Assembly: GCF_003076135.1 (NCBI RefSeq)
Contig: NZ_QDGZ01000004.1
Span: forward strand, 372,001 to 436,000
Direction: 5' to 3'
Length of the DNA: 64,000 nt
Source: Nocardioides gansuensis
GTDB taxonomy: Bacteria > Actinomycetota > Actinomycetes > Propionibacteriales > Nocardioidaceae
Made by a program: the position numbers and the translations under genes. Under the pieces are notes generated by a model, which was not told where the DNA came from, made no database searches, and was given only the letters and a program-made list of their open reading frames with translations. Each line of letters starts with the position of its first letter. Position 1 is the stretch's first letter. This document shows, one piece after another, positions 30,280 to 38,499 of this stretch.

Positions 30280-31227
30280 GTGACGTACGTCGCCCAGTCG
30301 GCGTCTGCTGCCGCCGACTCGCAGCAGGCGGAGCAGGCGACGATCAAGGACGTCGTCGCGGCGTACGTCGGGCTCACCAAGCCGCGAGTCATCGAGCTGC
30401 TGCTGCTGACCACGGTCCCGGTGATGTTCTTCGCCGCGCGCGGCATCCCCGAGCTCGGCCTCGTGGTCGCCACCGTCGTCGGTGGCGCGCTGTCGGCGGG
30501 CTCCGCCTCGGCGTACAACTGCGTCTACGACCGGGACATCGACGAGCAGATGCGGCGCACCCGCCGGCGGGCGCTGCCGCGGCACATCGTCTCGGCGGGC
30601 TCGGCCCTGGTCTTCGCGACCGTGCTCGCCGTGCTCTCCACCGTGGTGCTCGCCCTGTGGGTCAACTGGCTCTCCGCGACGCTGTCCCTGCTGGCCAATG
30701 CGTTCTACGTCTTCGTCTACACGATGCTGCTCAAGCGCCGCACCACCCAGAACATCGTGTGGGGCGGGCTGGCCGGGTGCTTCCCGGCGCTGATCGGGTG
30801 GACCGCCGTGACGGGCGAGCTCGCCTGGACGCCGGTGGTCCTCTTCCTGGTCGTCTTCTTCTGGACGCCCCCGCACACCTGGGCGCTGGCGCTGCGCTAC
30901 CGCGAGGACTACGCGGGCGTGGACGTGCCGATGCTGCCGGTGGTCAAGCCTGCCGCGGAGGTGGGCCGCCAGATCGTCCTCTACAGCTGGGCGATGGTCG
31001 CGACCTCGCTGCTGCTGTGGCCGGTGGCCGGCACGAGCTGGTTCTACCCGGCGGCCGCCGCGGTGCTCGGCGCGGTGTTCCTCCTCGAGGCGCACCGGAT
31101 GTGGGGCCGCGCCAGGGCCTCGGACGCGCTCGCCGACATCAACCCGATGCGGCTGTTCCACAGCTCCAACCTCTACCTCTCGCTGCTCTTCGTGGCCGTC
31201 GCGCTCGACCCTCTGCTCACGCGCTAG
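30280..31227 (+). CDS. ctaB: Protoheme IX farnesyltransferase (heme O synthase)
   Basis: 315 residues, about eight or nine membrane helices. LTKPRVIELLLLTTVPVMF, NCVYDRDIDEQMRRTRRRALP (the NDxxDxxxD-type prenyl-binding region) and TPPHTWALALRYREDYA (second Asp/His motif) identify UbiA-family heme O synthase. Farnesylates heme b for cytochrome c oxidase. GTG start with GAGGAA 5 nt upstream. Its 3' end overlaps the convergent ctaA by 11 bp. Confidence 0.95.
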   Translation: MTYVAQSASAAADSQQAEQATIKDVVAAYVGLTKPRVIELLLLTTVPVMFFAARGIPELGLVVATVVGGALSAGSASAYNCVYDRDIDEQMRRTRRRALPRHIVSAGSALVFATVLAVLSTVVLALWVNWLSATLSLLANAFYVFVYTMLLKRRTTQNIVWGGLAGCFPALIGWTAVTGELAWTPVVLFLVVFFWTPPHTWALALRYREDYAGVDVPMLPVVKPAAEVGRQIVLYSWAMVATSLLLWPVAGTSWFYPAAAAVLGAVFLLEAHRMWGRARASDALADINPMRLFHSSNLYLSLLFVAVALDPLLTR

Positions 31228-32122
31228 TCCTGGCGCGGCCCGCCAGCACGACCCAGGTGACCGCTGCCGAGACGAGGGCGGCGCCGAGCATGTGCAGGCC
31301 GACGAGCAGCACGGGGAGGTCGGTCCAGTACTGCACGAAGCCCAGCAGGCCCTGGGCGAGCTCGAGGAGCAGCAGCCCGCCGGCCGCGCTGGCGAGGGGC
31401 TGCTGACCGCCTCCGCGGGCCCAGACCACCAGGCCGAGGGTGGCGGCAACGAGGGCGTAGACCGCGATCGCGTGGACGTGGGACATCAGCTGCGGGTCCA
31501 GGCCGGTACGCCGCGACTCGAGGTCGCCGGAGTGCGGACCGCTGCCGGTGACGACCGTGCCGAGGTAGAGCACGACCCAGGCGAGGGCCAGGACCAGCCA
31601 CGTGAGCCGTTGCAGCGGCTGTGTCGACGCCACCCGCTCGGGGCCGCGCAGCTCGTCGAGCAACGCCACGCAGACCCCGACGATCGCCATCGAGACAAGC
31701 AGGTGGAGCGAGACCACCCACGGGTTGAGGTCGGTGAGCACCGTGACGCCGCCGATGATCGCCTGGGCCGGGATCCCCAGGGCGATGACCGTGGCGAGCA
31801 CGAAGGGCCGCCAGTCGCGACGGCTGCGCCAGGTGCGGACCAGGGAGGCGAGGGTGGCGACCCAGCAGGCGACTGCGATCACCACGAGCACGAACGTGAG
31901 CATCCGGTTGCCGAACTCGATCGCCCCGTGGATCCCGAGCTCGCCGTGCACGACGTAGGACTCCTCGGTGCACCGCGGCCACGTCGGGCAGCCCAGCCCC
32001 GACCCGGTGAGCCGGACGGCGCCGCCCGTGACGACGATCCCGACGTTGGCGACGAGGTTGGCCACCGCGAGCGGCCACAGCCACCTCGGCCGGTGGGATG
32101 TCGGAGCCACGGTCACTCCCAT
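31217..32122 (-). CDS. ctaA: Heme A synthase
   Basis: About 301 residues, eight membrane helices. VVTGGAVRLTGSGLGCPTWPRC with paired Cys, HGAIEFGNRM and the later VVSLHLLVSMAIVG and MSHVHAIAVYA/LLVGLHMLG His motifs are typical of CtaA, which oxidises heme O to heme A. The start may be the ATG at 32122 or a GTG at 32116 that would overlap the upstream permease stop as GTGA. The chain of overlaps with the ABC genes suggests cotranscription. It works with the convergently encoded CtaB. Confidence 0.92.
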   Translation of the reverse strand: MGVTVAPTSHRPRWLWPLAVANLVANVGIVVTGGAVRLTGSGLGCPTWPRCTEESYVVHGELGIHGAIEFGNRMLTFVLVVIAVACWVATLASLVRTWRSRRDWRPFVLATVIALGIPAQAIIGGVTVLTDLNPWVVSLHLLVSMAIVGVCVALLDELRGPERVASTQPLQRLTWLVLALAWVVLYLGTVVTGSGPHSGDLESRRTGLDPQLMSHVHAIAVYALVAATLGLVVWARGGGQQPLASAAGGLLLLELAQGLLGFVQYWTDLPVLLVGLHMLGAALVSAAVTWVVLAGRARTSA

Positions 32123-32877
32123 CTGAAGGTCCGGGCGGTCAGTACGGTCCCGGCGACGGCCCAGACCGCCAGGACGACGAGGGCCGTCGCATCGACCCGG
32201 GCCTCCAGCAGCGCGGCTCGCATCGCCTCGCCCAGCGCCCCCGAGGGCAGCCATACGGCGACCTCGCCGAGCGCGCCGTACTCGGCTGCCGGCACGACGA
32301 CGGCGCCGCCGGCGGTGAGCAGCAGGTAGACGAGGTTGGCCAGGGCCAGGGTCGCCTCGGCGCGCAGCACGCCCGCCACGAAGAGGCCGAGCGAGGCGAA
32401 GGCGGCGGTGCCGAGCACGACGGCGGCCATCGTGCCGGCGTACGACGGGTGGGGATCCCAGCCGAGGGCCAGGGCGACGCCGCCGAGCACCACCAGCTGG
32501 GCGAGCTCCACGAGCACCAGCGCGCCGACCTTGCCGAGCAGCAGGCCGTGACGGGGGAGCGGCGAGGAGCCGAGGCGCTTGATCACGCCGTAGCGCCGCT
32601 CGAAGCCGGTGGCGATGGCGAGTGAGGTGAAGGCGGTGGACATGACGGCCAGGGCGAGCACGCCGGGGGTCAGCGCGTCGACGGGGCGGTGCGGCAGGTC
32701 GAGGCCGATCCGGTCGATGGCGGCGACGCCCCCCACCAGCACGATCACCGGGATGACGACGGCCAGGAGCAGCTGCTCGCCGTTGCGCAGCAGCAGGCGC
32801 GTCTCCATGGTGGCCTGGGCGAGCACCTGGCGGGCGAGCGGCGCGGCGCCGGGGCTGGGGGCGAAGGTGCCGCTCAC
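32113..32877 (-). CDS. ABC-2 type transporter permease
   Basis: 254 residues with six hydrophobic segments. RNGEQLLLAVVIPVIVLVGG and FERRYGVIKRLGSSPLPRHGLLLGK are the typical DrrB/ABC-2 motifs. The GTG start overlaps the ATPase stop (GTGA). With the ATPase it forms an exporter; the same ATPase-permease-ctaA arrangement next to suf occurs in mycobacteria. Substrate unknown; drug or lipid export is the family expectation. Confidence 0.85.
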   Translation of the reverse strand: MSGTFAPSPGAAPLARQVLAQATMETRLLLRNGEQLLLAVVIPVIVLVGGVAAIDRIGLDLPHRPVDALTPGVLALAVMSTAFTSLAIATGFERRYGVIKRLGSSPLPRHGLLLGKVGALVLVELAQLVVLGGVALALGWDPHPSYAGTMAAVVLGTAAFASLGLFVAGVLRAEATLALANLVYLLLTAGGAVVVPAAEYGALGEVAVWLPSGALGEAMRAALLEARVDATALVVLAVWAVAGTVLTARTFRWE

Positions 32878-33815
32878 GGCTCGAGCTCCCGTCCGGTGAG
32901 CTCGAGGAAGACGTCCTCGAGGGTGCGCTGGCCCAGCGACAGCGACTCCGGGAGGACGTCGTGCTCCTCGCACCAGCGCGAGACGGTGGAGAGGGTGGTG
33001 CTGTCGGCGGGGCCGCTGATCAGCATGCTGACGGCGTCGAGCTGGCGCACCTCGGTGCCCTCGCCGAGCGCGATCCGCAGCGACTCGGGCGCGCCGTCGG
33101 GGAAGGGGCGGGTGACGACGAGCCGGATCGTCGCGGACCGGCCTCCCCGGGTCAGCTCGGCCGGGGTGCCGCTGGCGATCAGGCGGCCGCGGTCGATGAT
33201 GTGCACCGTGTCGGCGAGCCGCTCGGCCTCGTCGAGGTGGTGGGTGGTGAGCACGACCGTCACCCCGTCGGCCCGGATCTCCTCGAGCAGCTCCCACGTC
33301 GTACGCCGCGCGGCGGGGTCCATGCCGGCGGTCGGCTCGTCCACGAAGAGCAGCTCCGGCCGGCCCACGAGCGCCATCGCCAGGCCCAGCCGCTGCTGCT
33401 GGCCGCCCGAGAGGCGCCGGTAGGGCGTGCTCCCGCAGTCGTCCAGGCCGAGGCGGTCCGACAGCATGCCGGTGTCGAGCGGATGCGCGTGCAGCCGCGC
33501 CACGTGGTCGAGCATCTCCCTCGCGCGCACGCCGCTCCAGGCGCCTCCGCTCTGCAGCATCACCCCGATCCGCGGGAGCAGGTCGCGCCGGTCGCGCTGC
33601 GGGTCCAGGCCGAGCACCCGGACCGAGCCGGACTGCGGCTTGCGGTAGCCCTCGCAGGTCTCCAGGGTGGTCGTCTTGCCGGCGCCGTTGGGGCCCAGCA
33701 CTGCCGTGACCGAGCCGCGGGCGACCTCGAGCGAGAGGCCGTCGACGGCGACCTTGTCGCCGTACCGCATCACCAGGCCGTCGACGACGACGGCGGGGGA
33801 GGAGGCGGCGGGCAC
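32874..33815 (-). CDS. ABC-2 transporter ATP-binding protein
   Basis: 313 residues. Walker A GPNGAGKTTT, signature RRLSGGQQQRLGLAMAL, Walker B LLFVDEPTAGMD and H-loop TTHHLDEAE. A C-terminal extension of about 90 residues is typical of DrrA-like ATPases. GTG start with a TAGACT box 6 nt upstream, so probably leaderless. Divergent from sufR. Confidence 0.88.
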   Translation of the reverse strand: MPAASSPAVVVDGLVMRYGDKVAVDGLSLEVARGSVTAVLGPNGAGKTTTLETCEGYRKPQSGSVRVLGLDPQRDRRDLLPRIGVMLQSGGAWSGVRAREMLDHVARLHAHPLDTGMLSDRLGLDDCGSTPYRRLSGGQQQRLGLAMALVGRPELLFVDEPTAGMDPAARRTTWELLEEIRADGVTVVLTTHHLDEAERLADTVHIIDRGRLIASGTPAELTRGGRSATIRLVVTRPFPDGAPESLRIALGEGTEVRQLDAVSMLISGPADSTTLSTVSRWCEEHDVLPESLSLGQRTLEDVFLELTGRELEP

Positions 33816-33821
33816 CGGGGA

Positions 33822-33827
33822 AGTCTA
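33822..33827 (-). promoter_or_regulatory. -10 box TAGACT, probable leaderless ABC/ctaA operon promoter
   Basis: On the minus strand TAGACT ends 6 nt before the GTG of the ATPase gene; no ribosome binding site is present. Confidence 0.5.
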
Positions 33828-33878
33828 GGAAGTGGGACGGCGTGTCCGGACGGCGGTCCACCCGAGGTTAGGTGACCC

Positions 33879-33906
33879 TTGCTTGATCCGGCGGAATCAT
33901 TAACGT
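33879..33906 (+). promoter_or_regulatory. Candidate sufR promoter
   Basis: TTGCTT (33879-33884), a 16-nt spacer and TAACGT (33901-33906) form a promoter whose start would fall at about 33913, just before the GTG at 33919, so the transcript has almost no leader. Confidence 0.4.
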
Positions 33907-33907
33907 C

Positions 33908-33922
33908 ACACTGGCGTTGTGG
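33908..33922 (+). promoter_or_regulatory. Candidate SufR operator
   Basis: ACACT-GGCGT-TGTGG matches, with one mismatch, the ACACT-N5-TGTGA inverted repeat I recall as the binding site of the M. tuberculosis SufR (Rv1460). It overlaps the expected transcription start and the start codon of sufR, a position fitting autorepression of the suf operon. Confidence 0.5.
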
Positions 33923-34692
33923 AATTCGTGAGGACCTCGACTGCGCCCCCCGAGGGGGATGCGCCCACGCGTGAGCGCGTGGCCCGGTCGATCCTCGAGA
34001 ACGGTCCCTCGACGGCCGCCGCCCTCGCGGAGCGGCTGGACCTCACGCCCGCCGCCGTGCGCCGCCACCTCGACCACCTGGTCGGCGACGGCACGGTCGA
34101 GCCGCGTGAGCAGCGGGTCTACGGCCACCGCGGCCGGGGCCGCCCGGCGAAGGTCTTCGCGCTCACCGAGACGGGCCGTGACCACTTCGACCAGCAGTAC
34201 GACGACCTCGCGGTCCAGGCGCTGCGGTTCCTGTCCGAGACACAGGGCGAGGACGCCGTGATGGCGTTCGCGCGCCGGCGGGTCGAGTTCGTCGCGCGCG
34301 ACTACGCACGGGCGGTCGACGAGGACCCCTCGCTCACGCCCGCCCAGGCACTGGCCCGGGTGTTCACCGACCAGGGCTACGCCGCCACCGTGCGCAAGGC
34401 GCCGGCGCTGGGCGAGCAGCTGTGCCAGCAGCACTGCCCGGTCTCCCACGTGGCCCACGAGTTCCCGCAGCTGTGCGAGGCCGAGACGGAGGCCATCGGC
34501 CGCGTCCTCGGCACCCACGTCCAGCGGCTGGCGACGATCGCCCACGGCGACGGCGTCTGCACCACCTGCATCCCCAGCGGGGTCTCGACTCCGCTCGACC
34601 ACCCGAGCGGGGTCTCGACTCCGCTCGACCCCCCGAGCACGCTCGACCACCCGAGCAGCACCACCACCCCCGAGAAGAAGAGGAAGGTCTGA
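33919..34692 (+). CDS. sufR: SufR, iron-sulfur cluster-sensing repressor
   Basis: 257 residues. Winged helix at about 18-80 (SILENGPSTAAALAERLDL, AAVRRHLDHLVGDG), dimerisation region, and a cysteine set EQLCQQHCPVSH, QLCEAE and GVCTTC that should bind an Fe-S cluster. SufR represses the suf operon when holo and releases it when the cluster is lost. GTG start at a probable leaderless promoter. The family normally ends soon after the last Cys pair. Here about 40 further residues (a decapeptide SGVSTPLDHP repeated, then a basic KKRKV end) are encoded by a DNA repeat that has entered the 3' end. sufB follows after 3 nt. Confidence 0.88.
   Translation: MEFVRTSTAPPEGDAPTRERVARSILENGPSTAAALAERLDLTPAAVRRHLDHLVGDGTVEPREQRVYGHRGRGRPAKVFALTETGRDHFDQQYDDLAVQALRFLSETQGEDAVMAFARRRVEFVARDYARAVDEDPSLTPAQALARVFTDQGYAATVRKAPALGEQLCQQHCPVSHVAHEFPQLCEAETEAIGRVLGTHVQRLATIAHGDGVCTTCIPSGVSTPLDHPSGVSTPLDPPSTLDHPSSTTTPEKKRKV
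34576..34653 (+). repeat. 30-bp tandem repeat at the sufR 3' end
   Basis: Two full 30-bp units (34576-34605, 34606-34635), beginning AGCGGGGTCTCGACTCC and differing at one position, followed by a shortened third unit (34636-34653). The 30-bp length keeps the reading frame. Related GTCGAGAC words occur at 40743-40784. Confidence 0.9.
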
Positions 34693-34695
34693 GGC

Positions 34696-36114
34696 ATGAC
34701 CTCCATCGAAGAGCTCAACCCGGAGCTGAAGGGCATCGGCCGCTACGAGTTCGGCTGGGCCGACACCGACGTCGCCGGCGCCACCGCGACCCGTGGCCTC
34801 AACGAGGACGTGGTGCGCGACATCTCCGGGAAGAAGAGCGAGCCGCAGTGGATGCTCGACCTGCGCCTGAAGGGTCTCAAGCTCTTCGGCCGCAAGCCCA
34901 TGCCCACCTGGGGCTCCGACCTCTCGGGCATCGACTTCGACAACATCAAGTACTTCGTGCGCTCCAGCGAGAAGCAGGCGCAGTCGTGGGAGGACCTCCC
35001 CGAGGACATCAAGAACACCTACGACAAGCTCGGCATCCCGGAGGCGGAGAAGCAGCGCCTCGTCGCCGGCGTGGCCGCGCAGTACGAGTCCGAGGTCGTC
35101 TACCACTCGATCCGCGAGGACCTCGAGGCCCAGGGCGTGCTCTTCCTCGACACCGACACCGCGCTCCGTGAGCAGCCCGAGCTGTTCCAGGAATACTTCG
35201 GCACGGTCATCCCGGTCGGCGACAACAAGTTCGCCGCGCTCAACACCGCGGTGTGGTCGGGCGGCTCGTTCATCTACGTGCCCAAGGGCGTCCACGTGGA
35301 CATCCCGCTGCAGGCCTACTTCCGGATCAACACCGAGAACATGGGCCAGTTCGAGCGCACCCTGATCATCGTCGACGAGGACGCCTACGTGCACTACGTC
35401 GAGGGCTGCACCGCGCCGATCTACAGCTCCGACTCGCTGCACTCGGCCGTCGTCGAGATCATCGTGAAGAAGGGCGGTCGCTGCCGCTACACGACCATCC
35501 AGAACTGGTCCAACAACGTCTACAACCTCGTCACCAAGCGTGCGACCTGCGAGGCCGGCGCGACCATGGAGTGGGTCGACGGCAACATCGGCTCCAAGGT
35601 GACCATGAAGTACCCCGCGGTCTACCTGATGGGCGAGCACGCCAAGGGCGAGACGCTGTCGATCGCGTTCGCGGGCGAAGGCCAGCACCAGGACGCCGGC
35701 GCCAAGATGGTGCACGCGGCGCCCCACACCTCGAGCTCGATCCTGTCCAAGTCGGTGGCCCGCGGCGGTGGCCGCACGTCGTACCGCGGCCTGATCCAGA
35801 TCAACGAGGGTGCGCACGGCTCGAAGAGCAACGTGCTGTGCGACGCGCTGCTGGTCGACCAGATCAGCCGCTCCGACACCTACCCCTACGTCGACATCCG
35901 CGAGGACGACGTGTCCATGGGTCACGAGGCGAGCGTCTCGAAGGTCTCCGACGACCAGCTCTTCTACCTCATGTCACGCGGCATGCAGGAGGACGAGGCG
36001 ATGGCGATGATCGTGCGCGGCTTCGTCGAGCCGATCGCGAAGGAGCTGCCGATGGAGTACGCCCTCGAGCTCAACCGCCTCATCGAGCTGCAGATGGAGG
36101 GAGCGGTCGGCTGA
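34696..36114 (+). CDS. sufB: Fe-S cluster assembly scaffold SufB
   Basis: 472 residues, full length. [32 protein letters not shown] (in parts) and [21 protein letters not shown] are SufB signatures with the conserved Cys and His. With SufD and the ATPase SufC it forms the SufBCD scaffold on which clusters are built. No intein is present, unlike some mycobacterial SufB proteins. Follows sufR by 3 nt. Confidence 0.97.
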   Translation: MTSIEELNPELKGIGRYEFGWADTDVAGATATRGLNEDVVRDISGKKSEPQWMLDLRLKGLKLFGRKPMPTWGSDLSGIDFDNIKYFVRSSEKQAQSWEDLPEDIKNTYDKLGIPEAEKQRLVAGVAAQYESEVVYHSIREDLEAQGVLFLDTDTALREQPELFQEYFGTVIPVGDNKFAALNTAVWSGGSFIYVPKGVHVDIPLQAYFRINTENMGQFERTLIIVDEDAYVHYVEGCTAPIYSSDSLHSAVVEIIVKKGGRCRYTTIQNWSNNVYNLVTKRATCEAGATMEWVDGNIGSKVTMKYPAVYLMGEHAKGETLSIAFAGEGQHQDAGAKMVHAAPHTSSSILSKSVARGGGRTSYRGLIQINEGAHGSKSNVLCDALLVDQISRSDTYPYVDIREDDVSMGHEASVSKVSDDQLFYLMSRGMQEDEAMAMIVRGFVEPIAKELPMEYALELNRLIELQMEGAVG

Positions 36115-36165
36115 TCGCCACCGCTCTGCCCCACGCCGTATCCGAGAGACCCGAAAGCGAATTCT

Positions 36166-37377
36166 GTGACCGTGACTGACAGCGTCCGCTCCGCCCTGGA
36201 GCAGGACGGCCCCACGCTGGAGCGGGTGGACTCCCACCTCAACCCCCCGGCGTCCTACGACCTGGCCGACCACCCCGTGCCCACGGGCCGCGAGGAGGTG
36301 TGGCGCTTCACGCCGCTCAAGCGGCTGCGCGGCATCCTCGACGGCGAGGCGTCCGACGCCCACCTGACGTGGGAGACGAGCCTGCCCGCGGGCGTCACCC
36401 TGTCCACCATCACCACCGAGGAGGCGCGCGAGCTCGGCGAGCTGCCGCCCAACGAGCGGCCGGCCGCCCTGGCGGTCGCCCTCGCCGGCGGCGCCGCCCT
36501 GCTCGACGTGGCCGCCGAGGCCGAGCTCGACGAGCCGGTGGTGCTGCGCCTCAAGGGCACCAGCGTCGACGACCTCGTGTGGGGCCACCTGGTGCTGCGC
36601 ATCGGCGCCCACGCCAGGGCCACGATCGTGCTCGAGCACACCGGCTCGGCGCGCTACTGCGCGACGACGTCGGTGCTCGTCGGCGACGGTGCGGAGGTCA
36701 ACGTGCTGAGCCTGCACGACTGGGACGACGACGCGGTCCACCTGGCCCGCGACGGCATCCGCGTCGGCCGGGACGCTCGCGTCCGGCACACCGCCATCTC
36801 CTTCGGCGGCGATCTGGTGCGCATGCACGCCAACGTCGAGTACGCCGGTCCCGGCGGCGAGGCCGAGCTCCTGGGCCTCTACTTCGCCGACGCCGGGCAG
36901 CACATCGAGCACCGGCTCTTCGCCGACCACACCGCGCCCAACACCAAGAGCCACGTCGTCTACAAGGGCGCGCTGCAGGGCCAGGGTGCGCACACCGTGT
37001 GGGTCGGCAACGTGCTGATCCGCAAGGTCGCCGTGGGCATCGAGACCTACGAGGAGAACCGCAACCTCGTGCTCACCGACGGCTGCCAGGCAGACTCGGT
37101 GCCCAACCTGGAGATCGAGACTGGCGAGATCGAGGGCGCCGGCCACGCGTCCGCCACCGGCCGCTTCGACGACGAGCAGCTGTTCTACCTCCGCTCGCGT
37201 GGCATCGAGGAGGCCGAGGCCCGGCGCCTGGTCGTCCACGGCTTCTTCAACGACCTCGTCCGCAAGGTCGGCGTGCCCGAGCTCGAGGAGCGGCTGCTCG
37301 CCACCGTCGAGGAGGAGCTGGAGAAGAACGTCTCGCACGGGGGCTCCGCCCCCGCGTCCCCTCGCGGGACGGTCTGA
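36166..37377 (+). CDS. sufD: Fe-S cluster assembly protein SufD
   Basis: 403 residues. C-terminal beta-helix core with RLFADHTAPNTKSHVVYKG, VEIETGEIEGAGHAS-like motif and DEQLFYLRSRGIEEAEARRLVVHGF shared with SufB. Partner of SufB in the SufBC2D complex. GTG at 36166 (MTVTDSVRSAL) lies 51 nt after sufB; the ribosome binding site is weak. The stop overlaps the next ATG by one base (TGATG). Confidence 0.95.
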   Translation: MTVTDSVRSALEQDGPTLERVDSHLNPPASYDLADHPVPTGREEVWRFTPLKRLRGILDGEASDAHLTWETSLPAGVTLSTITTEEARELGELPPNERPAALAVALAGGAALLDVAAEAELDEPVVLRLKGTSVDDLVWGHLVLRIGAHARATIVLEHTGSARYCATTSVLVGDGAEVNVLSLHDWDDDAVHLARDGIRVGRDARVRHTAISFGGDLVRMHANVEYAGPGGEAELLGLYFADAGQHIEHRLFADHTAPNTKSHVVYKGALQGQGAHTVWVGNVLIRKVAVGIETYEENRNLVLTDGCQADSVPNLEIETGEIEGAGHASATGRFDDEQLFYLRSRGIEEAEARRLVVHGFFNDLVRKVGVPELEERLLATVEEELEKNVSHGGSAPASPRGTV

Positions 37378-37742
37378 TGGCCTTCCAGCGCGCGTGCGCC
37401 CTCGACGACATCCCCGTCGACGAGGCGCTCGGTGTGACCCTCGGCGCCCAGGACGTCGCCGTGGCCCGTCACACCTCACCTGACGGCGACGTGGAGGTCT
37501 TCGCCGTCGAGGACATGTGCAGCCACGCGGCCGTCGCCCTCTCCGAGGGTGAGGTCGACGACTGCACGGTCGAGTGCTGGTTGCACGGGTCGAGGTTCGA
37601 CCTGCGCACCGGCAAGCCCACCGGACTTCCGGCGACCGAGCCGGTTGCCACCTTCCCCGTCGCCATCCGAGAGGACAGCAGCGGCATCTTGTCTGTTTAC
37701 GTCGACATCGACACCACCCTGAATGGAGTGACCCCCGCATGA
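37377..37742 (+). CDS. Rieske-type ferredoxin of the suf operon
   Basis: 121 residues. MCSHAAVALSEG and CWLHGSRFDLRTG provide the C-x-H and C-x-x-H ligands of a Rieske [2Fe-2S] cluster, as in dioxygenase ferredoxins. A gene of this kind between sufD and sufC is common in actinobacteria and may supply electrons for cluster assembly, which is not proven. Coupled on both sides by TGATG and ATGA overlaps. Confidence 0.9.
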   Translation: MAFQRACALDDIPVDEALGVTLGAQDVAVARHTSPDGDVEVFAVEDMCSHAAVALSEGEVDDCTVECWLHGSRFDLRTGKPTGLPATEPVATFPVAIREDSSGILSVYVDIDTTLNGVTPA

Positions 37743-38497
37743 GCACGCTGGAGATCAAGGACCTGCACGTCTCGGTCGACACCGAGGACGGCCCCAAGGA
37801 GATCCTCAAGGGCGTCGCGCTGACCATCAAGGACGGCGAGACCCACGCGATCATGGGGCCCAACGGTTCCGGCAAGTCCACCCTGGCCTACTCCATCGCC
37901 GGCCACCCCAAGTACACCGTCACCGGCGGCACCGTCACCCTCGACGGCGAGGACGTGCTCGCGATGAGCGTCGACGAGCGCGCCCGCGCGGGCCTCTTCC
38001 TCGCGATGCAGTACCCCGTCGAGGTCCCCGGCGTCTCGGTCTCCAACTTCCTGCGCACCGCCAAGACCGCGATCGACGGCGAGGCACCCAAGCTGCGCAC
38101 CTGGGTCAAGGACGTCAACGCCGCCCTGCAGCGCGCCAACCTCGACCCGTCGTTCTCGCAGCGCTCGGTCAACGAGGGCTTCTCCGGAGGCGAGAAGAAG
38201 CGCCACGAGATCGCCCAGCTGGAGCTGCTCGACCCCAAGGTCGCGGTGCTCGACGAGACCGACTCCGGCCTCGACATCGACGCGCTCAAGGTCGTGTCCC
38301 AGGGCGTCAACCGCTTCGCCGAGGCGGGCGACAAGGGTGTCCTGCTGATCACCCACTACACGCGCATCCTGCGCTACATCAAGCCCGACTTCGTGCACGT
38401 CTTCGTCGACGGCAAGATCGCCGAGGAGGGCGGCTCTGAGCTGGCCGACCAGCTGGAAGCCGAGGGCTACGACAAGTACACCCGCGCGGCGGTCTGA
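37739..38497 (+). CDS. sufC: Fe-S assembly ATPase SufC
   Basis: 252 residues. Walker A GPNGSGKSTLAY, Q-loop region, signature GFSGGEKKRHEIAQ, Walker B VAVLDETDSGLD and LLITHYTRIL with the H-loop. ABC-type ATPase that drives conformational change of SufBD. The ATG at 37739 overlaps the ferredoxin stop; longer in-frame forms run into that gene. Confidence 0.97.
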   Translation: MSTLEIKDLHVSVDTEDGPKEILKGVALTIKDGETHAIMGPNGSGKSTLAYSIAGHPKYTVTGGTVTLDGEDVLAMSVDERARAGLFLAMQYPVEVPGVSVSNFLRTAKTAIDGEAPKLRTWVKDVNAALQRANLDPSFSQRSVNEGFSGGEKKRHEIAQLELLDPKVAVLDETDSGLDIDALKVVSQGVNRFAEAGDKGVLLITHYTRILRYIKPDFVHVFVDGKIAEEGGSELADQLEAEGYDKYTRAAV

Positions 38498-38499
38498 CC

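Noticed and set aside
27987..31406. Very long open frame (1139 codons) opposite tkt and tal and running into ctaB
   Set aside because: It lies antisense to well-conserved enzymes, has a Gly/Val/Arg-rich composition typical of the complementary frame of GC-rich genes, and matches no family.
34696..36114. Intein in SufB, as in some mycobacteria
   Set aside because: The frame is 472 codons, continuous, and shows no splice-junction Cys/His-Asn blocks.
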